64,000 nucleotides of DNA. Source: Rickettsia rhipicephali str. 3-7-female6-CWPP (GTDB lineage: Bacteria > Pseudomonadota > Alphaproteobacteria > Rickettsiales > Rickettsiaceae). This document shows positions 56,386 through 64,000 of this stretch, piece by piece (positions within the stretch are counted from its first letter, which is position 1; every line of letters begins with the position of its first letter). Below the pieces are notes generated by a model. It searched no databases, was not told the origin of the DNA, and saw only the letters and a list, made by a program, of their open reading frames with translations. Made by a program: the position numbers and the translations under genes. The stretch is taken from positions 496,001 to 560,000 of the forward strand of contig NC_017042.1 of assembly GCF_000284075.1 (NCBI RefSeq), read 5' to 3'.

Positions 56386-58908
56386 TCAAAACAGTTTCTT
56401 CAATCCTTTTTGTAGAAGCTTATTCACAGGATCTGCTTGTTGGTTTTCCTGCAGAGGGCTGTTTTGTGCCTCTGTATTTGTATCCTTTTTCTTTCTGAGA
56501 CCCAAAGCATCTTTAATAATATTTTCAGGTTTCTTCTCTCCGCTTTTTAAGTCTTTAATAACGCTATTAAATACGTTTTTAACTAAATATGTTTGAAAGG
56601 CTTGAACGTCTAATTTATGCTGCGGATTATTTATGAATCCGTATAATTTAACGGCTATAGGCGGCGGTAAATCCGCAATAGTAACGGTTGCACTAACATC
56701 CATCATATATTGTGGTAAGTTAATTTGACCGCGTGCATTTGTTGTGGCAGGTGAAGCATCTAAACTACATTCATTTAAATTAAGCTTGCCTTGCATTATA
56801 TTTCCGCTGGCAATTAAATTTTTGAAATATGTGGATCCGCCACTAAAGGAGCTGTTAATAAGTCGCAATACTCCTTCGGTATTTTTAGCATTATTTACCG
56901 CATCTGCGATTCGGTTTAAATCAAATCCGCTTATTTTCCCGTTATCGCTATTTACGTTAAATTGTCCATTTAGATTATTAATATATGTATAAACGCTATT
57001 ACCGCGAGAAGTAAGATCGGCTTTAAAGCTTAGTCGCCCATCAGTTATTTTTATTTTACCCGATTGCGGAGTGAAACTTTTGAGATAGGCATTTTTTAAA
57101 TCGATTTTAATTGCAGCGTTTTGATCTTTTGCTAAACTCACATAACCGGTGCTACTTAGTTCGCCACCGTAAATGCTTGCATTAACTGAAGTAATATTCA
57201 ACGTGCCGCCGGTGATATTTAGTTTTGCTTTTAAATTATTTATGATTAATGAGTCGTTAGTTAATTTATCAATATTTGTGGATAATTGCCCTTCAATTTT
57301 ATTTAAAAACCCTAAATTAATAGGATTATTTGACCAAGGAGAATTATTTTTAGCTGTAGGTATGTTTTGAGTAGCAGGACTATTAGTTTTATTTGGAGCA
57401 GGAGTAGGACTATTACTTGTAAGAATTTTATCTAAATTAACTAACGGACTGTATAAGTTAAGATTAAAATTTGGCTTCTGAGTTGCTAAATTGATATCTC
57501 CTTTAATAGATATATTAGTATTAAAAGCGGATATTTTATTATTAATATGGAAAGTATCTTTAATTTTTTGCACTTCCCCATTTAACTGCAATACTCCAAT
57601 CTTACTTAAATTACTTACTCCCATAAGAGACATAAACGACTCAAAATTATTAATTTTTAGATTGTGCGAAATAGTTATATCTTGTGCTAAATTTTTAAGC
57701 TCAATATCTCCCGTTAGATTACTATTTGCAGCCGATAAATTAATATTTTGTAATTTTATTGCTTGAGAATTACTAATTATATTAGAAGTAAGTATAAGTT
57801 TTTGGTTAATAATAGGCGGTAATTTATCGGTCTTTAGTTTTAGAGCATCAAGTATAGGTTTTAAACTATCAGCTTGTAGCATAATATTTGTCTTATCTAA
57901 ATTAGAGCTAATCTCGGTTATAATGTTCCCGGGATTGATAATAATATTTGATTTTAGGTTATTACGCTCTATATCATAATTTGCCTTTGCTAGTAATTCT
58001 ATATTTGGATAATTAAGTCTAGCATCTTTAATAGCTATATTTTTACTATTGGCAGTAATTGCCGTAGTTAGCTCGTAGTCATTTTGTAAATCAGCAGGCA
58101 TACCTAAAGTTTTAGTATTACCTTTAATATTTGCGTTACCTATGAAAGAATTATTTTCGCTATCAAATTTTCCTTCGATTTTAATTTTTTCACCGGCAAG
58201 ATTAATATTGGTACTTAACGGAATTATTTTACCGATTTCTTCAATATTTCCGTCTATATTAATTTGCTGTTCCAAAGCCTTTAAAGCTAAAGTCAAATCT
58301 ATAGGACCTTTAAGGCTTTTAATTTTAGTCTCTAAGTTAATATCGTTAAATATTTTCTCACTGTTTTTTTCTATATATATTACTTTGCCGTCTATGATTT
58401 TAAAATGACTAATCAAAATAGGAAGTGCTAATTCAGTTTTAGTCTCGGTAGATTCTACAGAGCTAATTTCATTTGTTTTGGATGCATTATTAGGTGTAGA
58501 AAATTGCCAATTTTTTTGTCCATTACTTAAAACTTCTAGATTTATAATCGGTTTTTGCAGTTCTATAGAAGCTACTTCGATTGCTCCTCTAAAAAGAGGA
58601 AAAAGTCGCAATGACGCTTTAGCACCTTCAACGGAAACTAGATGAGGTTCTTTTGTACCTTTTATTGATGATAATTTAATTTCTGATAGTGATATTGCGG
58701 GATTCGGTAGTAAAGATAATTTTATGTCGCCGTTAATAGTTAAATCTCTATTTGTAGCCTCTTTAACTTTATCTATTACTATTCCTTTATAATTATTTAA
58801 AGGAATAAAGAAAGGAATAACAATTAATAATAATATTATACTTATAAATATAATAAGTGAGTATTTTAAAGTTTTAGGCATAGAGCTTAACCTTCTATTT
58901 ATATACAT
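56386..58908 (-). CDS. AsmA-family protein, large
   Basis: 840 residues with a single N-terminal membrane helix (residues about 14-35) and a long periplasmic body of beta-rich repeats. The AsmA N-terminal domain has VKEATNRDLTINGDIKLSLL and the C-terminal AsmA_2 domain contains LNGQFNVNSDNGKISGFDLN and GQINLPQYMMDVSATVTI. AsmA-like proteins are thought to bridge the two membranes and move phospholipids or affect outer-membrane assembly. The C-terminus is charged (LRKKKDTNTEAQ). Intact. A second AsmA-like gene lies at 59754. Confidence 0.85.
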   Translation of the reverse strand: MYINRRLSSMPKTLKYSLIIFISIILLLIVIPFFIPLNNYKGIVIDKVKEATNRDLTINGDIKLSLLPNPAISLSEIKLSSIKGTKEPHLVSVEGAKASLRLFPLFRGAIEVASIELQKPIINLEVLSNGQKNWQFSTPNNASKTNEISSVESTETKTELALPILISHFKIIDGKVIYIEKNSEKIFNDINLETKIKSLKGPIDLTLALKALEQQINIDGNIEEIGKIIPLSTNINLAGEKIKIEGKFDSENNSFIGNANIKGNTKTLGMPADLQNDYELTTAITANSKNIAIKDARLNYPNIELLAKANYDIERNNLKSNIIINPGNIITEISSNLDKTNIMLQADSLKPILDALKLKTDKLPPIINQKLILTSNIISNSQAIKLQNINLSAANSNLTGDIELKNLAQDITISHNLKINNFESFMSLMGVSNLSKIGVLQLNGEVQKIKDTFHINNKISAFNTNISIKGDINLATQKPNFNLNLYSPLVNLDKILTSNSPTPAPNKTNSPATQNIPTAKNNSPWSNNPINLGFLNKIEGQLSTNIDKLTNDSLIINNLKAKLNITGGTLNITSVNASIYGGELSSTGYVSLAKDQNAAIKIDLKNAYLKSFTPQSGKIKITDGRLSFKADLTSRGNSVYTYINNLNGQFNVNSDNGKISGFDLNRIADAVNNAKNTEGVLRLINSSFSGGSTYFKNLIASGNIMQGKLNLNECSLDASPATTNARGQINLPQYMMDVSATVTIADLPPPIAVKLYGFINNPQHKLDVQAFQTYLVKNVFNSVIKDLKSGEKKPENIIKDALGLRKKKDTNTEAQNSPLQENQQADPVNKLLQKGLKKLF

Positions 58909-58986
58909 ATATTAATTATAGTATTTAAGGATTAATTGTCAATTTTATATAATTTACTCAATTAAGGATTCAAATAATTATATTCT

Positions 58987-59137
58987 ATGTCATTCCCACG
59001 AGGCGTTGTTGCGTGGACCGGTAAAACCCACTGTATCACCCCGTCCCTGTGGCTTGACCACGGGGTCCATAAAAACAATAAATACTAATAAATTTAGTAT
59101 TTTTAACTGGATCCCGTGGTCACGCCACGGGATGACA
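58987..59137. repeat. Composite family C fragment, outer flank and family D repeat
   Basis: TGTCATTCCCACGAGG (family C left half), then GCGTTGTTGCGTGGACC (outer flank), then a family D copy from 59033 with CCCTGTGGCTTGACCACGGGG and ATCCCGTGGTCACGCCACGGGATGACA in part. The nested order mirrors 51918-52066. Confidence 0.8.
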
Positions 59138-59193
59138 GAGGTGAATAAGAATCGTAGGGTACTATAAAGAAATTGAAAACTACGGTAAATTAT

Positions 59194-59691
59194 TCAAGTT
59201 TCTCTTTGATAATTTAAAATCACATAATCTTTAGTTATAATAGGAAAAAATTCTTTATTGAAGGGTAATAATTCGGTTGTTTGATCTGAAAATTCTATTT
59301 CAATTATGTCACCGGCACCAAAGTTAAGAATATTTTTAATTTTGCCTATTTCTTTATGATCTTGGTTTAATATCGGTAAATGAGTTAAATCCGCTATATA
59401 AAATTCATCTTCTTCTAGTTCCGGTAAACTTGCTCTTAAGCAAAATATTTTATAACCTTTTAAATTTTCAGCTTCATTTCGAGTAGCTATATCATTAAAT
59501 GTACAAATTAATTCTCCTTTGGCATTTTGGCTAATTAGCTTAATATGTATATTTGCTCCTGACTCATTTACTAAATTTCTTTCAAGTATTTTTGTAGCAG
59601 GGTCGGTAAAAGATTTTAACATTACATGACCTTTAATTCCGTGACATGATTTTATTACACCGACTAAAATTAAATTTTCTAAAGAATTCAT
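59194..59691 (-). CDS. rimM: 16S rRNA processing protein RimM
   Basis: 165 residues. N-terminal barrel: [21 protein letters not shown]-terminal PRC barrel: [24 protein letters not shown] and [20 protein letters not shown]. It assists maturation of the 30S head domain and binds S19. It starts at 59691 on the minus strand, divergent from the AsmA-like gene. Intact. Confidence 0.92.
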   Translation of the reverse strand: MNSLENLILVGVIKSCHGIKGHVMLKSFTDPATKILERNLVNESGANIHIKLISQNAKGELICTFNDIATRNEAENLKGYKIFCLRASLPELEEDEFYIADLTHLPILNQDHKEIGKIKNILNFGAGDIIEIEFSDQTTELLPFNKEFFPIITKDYVILNYQRET

Positions 59692-59753
59692 TAATTTGCC
59701 TTTAAATTTTGATAATTATATATAATAATATATTTAAAAACTTTTTTACAGAC

Positions 59754-62384
59754 ATGATAAAAAAAATAGCTGCCGGCGTCATAATTTGTTTCTCATTATT
59801 GTTATTTATAATGTTTGGTGCATTATCGTTTGTTAACTATAATTCGGTTACTAATAATTTTACCAGTCATTTAGGAATTGCGAAAGAAAATATCGGAAAA
59901 ATAAAGATGAATAAATTTCCTTTGTCCTATTTAGTTATTGAGACGATAAGAGAAGAAGGAAAGTTAGATTTAGAGCAGATTAAAATTCATTTTTCGTTGT
60001 GGTCGCTTATAAAATTTAATCCTAAAATTAATAAAATAGATATATTAGATGCTAAATTTTATTCACATTCTAATGTATTAAATATTTATAATCATGAAGA
60101 GTTAATAAAGAATTTCTTTAAATATAAATTACAAAATATAAATCTAAATGTTACTAATCTAAGTATTATTAATAAACAAGATTATTCTATTTTAAATTTT
60201 AATAATTGTATATTAAAAAAAGAAAATGTTTTATCGTCTAATTACATATTTAAAACTACAAGTAACTATATAGGTAAAATTTCAGGTTCAATTAATAAAC
60301 GTGACGATATAGTAGATTTTAGTCTTAATATTGATAATAATGATTATGGTTTTAAGTTATCGCAAATTTACAAAGATTCTAAGCTTACTAGCGGTAGTGG
60401 TGAATATCAGATTAAAAATTTAGCATCGGTAATGTATAATATATTACCGGATTTAAACCATCTTTTTAATAAATTTAATCAACATGAGGCAGTAAACGTT
60501 AAATTTAATATTTCAAATAATGAAGATGAAATAGAGCTAAAAGACATAGTAATAGCATCATCTTTTATTATTGGTAATGGATTTGTTAACATTGCTAAAA
60601 ATGATAATATTACTACTAATGTAAAACTAGATTTTCCTAAAATAGATTTAAGGTCGTTAATTTCTTCAAATGCAGAGGTAACATTTAATACTTCTTCTTC
60701 AAATATTAGATTTATTTTTGCCGATAAATTACTTAAAGCAGACGTGGCAATTAACGAAATAATTTTAAGTAATAATGAAGAACTAGAAAAAATAGTCTTT
60801 TCTTCTAACTTATCAAAGGGTACTTTAAAGATAAATGAATTTTCAGGTAATATTAAATCAGGTGGAGAATTTAAGCTTACAGGTAATGTAACACAGAATG
60901 CCGTTAGAAGTATGTTCGATGGACAGCTATATTTAAAGCACAACGATATAAATTCGTTACTGAATATTTTAGGATTTAATGACGTTACTATTAAAGAAGC
61001 TATTCCTTTTAGCTTGTCATCGGATTTAAAACTCACTTTAATAGATTTATTTTTTAAAAATTTATTACTCAAAACAGATAATTTAAATTTATCAGGAAAT
61101 TTTTCTAGTAAATTTATTGCTCAAACACCTCGTTTAGACGCTACGCTTAATATATCTTCGCTTGACTTAAGCAGTAGAACGTATCCAATAATTTCACCAC
61201 TTATCGAATTTACAAAAAATTTAACTAAAGATATGAAAGCTCTAGATTATCCAAGTAAATTCATCCCTATTAGAACAATAGGATATTTAGCTAATTTAGA
61301 TATTCTGATAGATAGCGTTAAGTATAACAATCATGTATTTGACAAAATGAATTTGCTTGCTAAAATCGTACCGGCTAATATAAAAATTAGTAATTTAGAT
61401 TTTAAAACTGCTAACAGCTATTTATCAACTAGCTGGAACTTAGATGCATCGAGTGTATTCCCGTCTTTGACCGTAGAAATTAAGGACGGTAATCTTACTA
61501 CTGATTTATTATCACCGGCAGGAATGCTTAATTTAAGAAATAAATTAATAAATGATTATAGTTTAGATAAAGCTACCTTACAAGTTTCCGGTACATTGTC
61601 GACATTATTACAAAATGATTTAATATTGAAAAATGTTAAATTTTATGTAGCAAATAATAATAATTTATTACAATTTAATAATATTGAAGCAGAATTATTA
61701 GGCGGTAAGCTTCAAGGTAACGGCAATATTTTATTAGAACCTTATGCTATAAATTTCGTATATGCTTTAAATACAATAGATTTAAACAAAGTTTCGGCTC
61801 TTATGCCTAAAATATTTACTGCAAGTAGCGGAAAAATAAGTATAAGCGGTAGTTTAGGAACTAACGGTAACACTCTTCAAAGCCAGCTATATAACCTTAC
61901 TACAAAATCACAATTTGCTATAAACAATATAGATGTTAATAATTTTGCAATTGATTCTTTTATAGAAAAACTTGATACAGCTGATTATAAGGTACAAAAT
62001 TTAGATAAAGATATAAATAGTGCTATAACCACAGGACAAGAAAATATTAGAGGTATCAGCGGTGATATTGAACTACAAAAAGGTATTGCCCTTTTAAAGA
62101 AAGTAAAATTTGCAACACAATATAGTAACGGTGCGGCCTCTTTTGCAGTTAATATATATAATTTTGATATAGATGCATCTAGTATTTTATCATTTTACGT
62201 ACCGGCAAGGCTTGTTAAGTTAAATGCCTCAAATACAAGTTCTGATAAAGATAGTGTGGCACATCTTAATATAAAAATGCAAGGGAGTATTTTGGCTCCT
62301 AAGAAAACTTTTGATAGTAGTGAGCTAAAAAAATTACTTATACCCCAAACAACTGAAGACAAAACTACTACAGATAACCATTAA
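59754..62384 (+). CDS. AsmA/YhdP-like membrane-anchored periplasmic protein
   Basis: 876 residues from the ATG at 59754 (MIKKIAAGVIICFSLLLFIM), which begins with a membrane helix; the frame open from 59709 is not the start. The body is beta-rich with AsmA-like repeats, and the C-terminal region matches the AsmA_2 domain: GGKLQGNGNILLEPYAINF, SSGKISISGSLGTNGNTLQS, NIDVNNFAIDSFIEKLDTAD and KKVKFATQYSNGAASFAVN. Likely a lipid-transport bridge or outer-membrane assembly factor. Ends 13 bases before xseB, so probably in operon with it. Intact. Confidence 0.8.
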   Translation: MIKKIAAGVIICFSLLLFIMFGALSFVNYNSVTNNFTSHLGIAKENIGKIKMNKFPLSYLVIETIREEGKLDLEQIKIHFSLWSLIKFNPKINKIDILDAKFYSHSNVLNIYNHEELIKNFFKYKLQNINLNVTNLSIINKQDYSILNFNNCILKKENVLSSNYIFKTTSNYIGKISGSINKRDDIVDFSLNIDNNDYGFKLSQIYKDSKLTSGSGEYQIKNLASVMYNILPDLNHLFNKFNQHEAVNVKFNISNNEDEIELKDIVIASSFIIGNGFVNIAKNDNITTNVKLDFPKIDLRSLISSNAEVTFNTSSSNIRFIFADKLLKADVAINEIILSNNEELEKIVFSSNLSKGTLKINEFSGNIKSGGEFKLTGNVTQNAVRSMFDGQLYLKHNDINSLLNILGFNDVTIKEAIPFSLSSDLKLTLIDLFFKNLLLKTDNLNLSGNFSSKFIAQTPRLDATLNISSLDLSSRTYPIISPLIEFTKNLTKDMKALDYPSKFIPIRTIGYLANLDILIDSVKYNNHVFDKMNLLAKIVPANIKISNLDFKTANSYLSTSWNLDASSVFPSLTVEIKDGNLTTDLLSPAGMLNLRNKLINDYSLDKATLQVSGTLSTLLQNDLILKNVKFYVANNNNLLQFNNIEAELLGGKLQGNGNILLEPYAINFVYALNTIDLNKVSALMPKIFTASSGKISISGSLGTNGNTLQSQLYNLTTKSQFAINNIDVNNFAIDSFIEKLDTADYKVQNLDKDINSAITTGQENIRGISGDIELQKGIALLKKVKFATQYSNGAASFAVNIYNFDIDASSILSFYVPARLVKLNASNTSSDKDSVAHLNIKMQGSILAPKKTFDSSELKKLLIPQTTEDKTTTDNH

Positions 62385-62397
62385 AAAATAAAAATAA

Positions 62398-62640
62398 ATG
62401 ACTAATACTAAAACTTTAGAAGCAAATATTAGCTTTGAAGAAGCTTTAAAAGAGCTTGAGGAAATTGTTAAAAAAATAGATAACGGACAAGAGAGTCTAG
62501 AGACGGCAGTTAATAGCTTTGAAAGAGGTATTTTACTTAAGAATCATTGTGAGAAAAAACTAAAAGAAGCTCGGTTAAAAATTGAAAAAATTACTAAACT
62601 TGCTAATTCTACAGTGGTCTTAGAAGAGACGGAAGTGTAG
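62398..62640 (+). CDS. xseB: Exodeoxyribonuclease VII small subunit
   Basis: 80 residues, the usual size. The conserved segment [20 protein letters not shown] and [20 protein letters not shown] with [12 protein letters not shown] are diagnostic. It binds the XseA subunit to form exonuclease VII. XseA is not in the window. Begins 13 bases after the AsmA-like gene. Confidence 0.92.
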   Translation: MTNTKTLEANISFEEALKELEEIVKKIDNGQESLETAVNSFERGILLKNHCEKKLKEARLKIEKITKLANSTVVLEETEV

Positions 62641-62682
62641 TATTGATATAAAGCATACATTGTACTAATATCATATCATAAG

Positions 62683-62985
62683 ATGACAAAGAAATGTAAT
62701 TATAGCTTTTCTGCTGAAAAAAATTATAGGTTAATAAGTGAGCGCAAGGTAAGTTTTGAAGAAATAATATCAGTTATAGAAAGTAATTGTTTATTGGATA
62801 TAATAGAACATCCAAATCCTAATAAATATTCAGAGCAAAAAATGTATATAGTTAAATTTAATGAATACGCCTACTTAGTGCCTTTTATTATTGAAGTTGA
62901 TGGAACAGTTTTTTGAAAGACTATTATTCCACGTCGCAAAGCTACTCAGAAATATCTAAAAATAGGAAAAAGTAATGCGAAATAA
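62683..62985 (+). pseudogene. BrnT-like toxin gene with nonsense codon
   Basis: Open from ATG 62683 through NYRLISERKVSFEEIISVIE, HPNPNKYSEQKMYIVKFNEY and VPFIIEVDGTVF, then TGA at 62914-62916. The frame resumes at once with KTIIPRRKATQKYLKIGK to a stop at 62985, the conserved C-terminal motif (RRKAT..KY) of this BrnT/DUF4258-like toxin group. The likely ancestral codon was Leu (TTA or TTG). The restored gene overlaps the next one by 11 bases, as in a toxin-antitoxin operon. Confidence 0.75.
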
Positions 62986-63266
62986 AAATAAAGAGAATAT
63001 ATCAAATATAATACTAGATGCTGAAGAAAACGCCTTGCTGGAGTCTTTTGAAAATGATGAATGGCAAAGAATTAAAAATTTTGAACAAGAGAAACATATA
63101 GCACAAGTGGCAGCAGCTAATTATTTAAAAAAAGATACTCGAATAAATATTCGTATTTCTATTAGTGATTTAATGAGAATAAAACAAAAAGCTGCTTATG
63201 AGGAGATTACCTTATCAAACTCTTATTTCTAGTATATTATATAAATATTCAGCAGGACATGGTTAA
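62975..63266 (+). pseudogene. Cognate CopG/BrnA-like antitoxin, frameshifted at the end
   Basis: Starts MRNKNKENISNIILDAEE and holds LLESFENDEWQRIKNFEQ and the ribbon-helix-helix segment RINIRISISDLMRIKQKAA. After AYEE the frame is off by one base; the shifted frame gives PYQTLISSILYKYSAGHG and a stop at 63266, the conserved end of this antitoxin family. The truncated form (85 residues) has lost the second RHH helix. With the adjacent toxin also broken, the module is dead. Confidence 0.78.
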
Positions 63267-63274
63267 TAATACCT

Positions 63275-64000
63275 ATGGTTAATCATATAATTGACTTTAT
63301 CTATACCGTGCCTAATATTGTTTTGATGAGTTTTTGTGCGGGATGTGTATATTTAACAAAATACATTATTCCTAATAATTTTCAAAAAGAAGAGCTTGGA
63401 AATCTTGGCGGGTTTTTATCGGGTGTAGTCGGTAGTATGTATGTGGTCAACCGGTTTTGTATTAATTTATTTACTCGGTAATTTTAATAAAGCACAAGAA
63501 GGGGTGGCAGCAGAATCTATAGTGTTGATGAGGCTTGCAGATAGTGTAGGTTGGCTTCCCCATGAAATGAGACCTGCAATTTATCTAGATATTAAAAATT
63601 ATACCAAAGATGTAATGCAGCGTGAATGGCAATTAATGAAAGACGGCAAGCAAATCGATCATGAAGCTCTTAGTTTCCTCCAAGATATTAATAAGAGACT
63701 ACAAGCTTATAAAGCAAGCGAGCAAATGCAGCTATTGACTAAGCAGGAAATCATTGAGGAGATAAAAGAGCTTTATACCGTAAGGTATAACAGGATTAAA
63801 ATGTCCTATTTTTCCTGAAATATTCAATATTGGATAGTTGTATGTATAATGACTGCTATTAATTTAATTTTTGTCTGTATGCTTGGCACCAAGCTTTATT
63901 TACATAAGATTTTGGTTGGTTTAGTTTGTATCACTTCATCATCAATGCTTTTGTTATTATTTATATTAGACAAACCTTTTCGAGGTCCTTTTGCCGTAAA
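63275..64000 (+). pseudogene. DUF4239 (bestrophin-like) membrane protein, broken and running off the window
   Basis: Starts MVNHIIDFIYTVPNIVLMSF. Near 63455 a frameshift moves the coding to a second frame (LLGNFNKAQEGVAAESIVLM, MRPAIYLDIKNYTKDVMQ, EWQLMKDGKQ), which is typical of DUF4239. A TGA at 63816-63818 interrupts it, and the same frame continues with WIVVCIMTAINLIFVCMLG and ILDKPFRGPFAVK, the family C-terminal ending, to the window edge. Function unknown; a channel-like membrane protein is suggested by the fold family. Confidence 0.75.

Noticed and set aside
1-64000. CRISPR array
   Set aside because: The repeats here are dispersed palindromes at gene junctions, without regular spacers or cas genes.
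1-64000. tRNA, rRNA or other RNA genes
   Set aside because: No cloverleaf with CCA-type ends or known RNA motif was recognised in the gene-free stretches; a covariance search would be needed to exclude small RNAs.
1-64000. A novel defence or mobile system hidden in the pseudogene-rich segments
   Set aside because: Accessory-looking genes (Rpn nuclease, toxin-antitoxin, ABC transporter, CPBP remnant) are scattered and each broken on its own; no conserved cluster, integrase, or attachment repeats link them.
1-64000. All pseudogenes as sequencing errors
   Set aside because: Some single-base cases (dprA, the TPR gene at 55694) could be errors, but many loci combine deletions, several stops and missing domains, which errors do not explain.

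Overview
The window is chromosomal DNA of a Rickettsia, most likely of the spotted-fever or transitional group; the species cannot be fixed by reading alone. The grounds are very AT-rich intergenic DNA, single-copy housekeeping genes of alphaproteobacterial type (hslVU, lpxB, ctaB, asd, ruvX, rpsD, rimM, xseB, cyaY, mltG), several gene families expanded in Rickettsia (ProP-like carriers, SpoT-like HD proteins, DUF2608 proteins, Rpn/PD-(D/E)XK proteins), many short dispersed palindromic repeats, and palindromic elements translated in frame inside a gene (two in lpxB). No rRNA, tRNA, other RNA gene, CRISPR array or intact insertion sequence was recognised.

Layout. 1-2.9 kb: an amino-acid permease and hisS. 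3-6.4 kb: decayed DNA with a YbiT-type ABC-F pseudogene, one hypothetical gene and a shattered TPR gene. 6.7-8.8 kb: tolQRA, overlapping genes for the envelope energy-transducing complex. 9-9.7 kb: remnants of a small membrane gene and a CPBP protease. 9.8-11.8 kb: a SpoT-like HD hydrolase convergent with a ProP-like carrier. 11.9-15.4 kb: a type I secretion ATPase and its membrane-fusion protein, separated by a repeat. 15.4-19.5 kb: asd, a HIT protein, a DUF2628 protein and hslVU. 19.7-21.9 kb: comM and Rpn pseudogenes. 21.9-25.4 kb: lpxB, mltG, cyaY. 25.5-28.8 kb: three broken genes (DUF2608, M61 peptidase, unknown), the last behind a perfect consensus promoter. 28.9-37.5 kb: gltX, topA, a frameshifted dprA, a peroxiredoxin, an SPFH protein and a phosphoethanolamine transferase, all on the minus strand. 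37.5-38.5 kb: ruvX and a solitary HigA-like regulator. 38.6-45.8 kb: a surface-polysaccharide locus with three nucleotide-sugar enzymes, an exported glycerophosphotransferase-like protein, a dead methyltransferase and a two-domain GT2 enzyme. 45.8-49.7 kb: a periplasmic adaptor, an intact DUF2608 protein, a hydrolase and a GT4 glycosyltransferase. 49.8-51.9 kb: a dead SbmA/YddA-like ABC transporter. 52.3-64 kb: rpsD, ctaB, rimM, two large AsmA-like genes and xseB, mixed with pseudogenes (radical SAM, DUF4385, TPR, a toxin-antitoxin pair, DUF4239 running off the end).

How it works together: the live genes mostly serve the envelope (lipid A synthesis and decoration, Tol complex, murein, polysaccharide, AsmA proteins, secretion) and core information processing. 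About fifteen other loci are broken but still readable, many by single-base lesions, which fits ongoing genome reduction. Both genes linked to natural transformation or internalised DNA (dprA, comM) are broken, as are both genes of the toxin-antitoxin pair. Dispersed repeats sit at many gene junctions and in places supply the final codons or the upstream reading frame of genes. I did not find a convincing new multi-gene defence or mobile system; the most unusual signals are the repeats and how they enter proteins.
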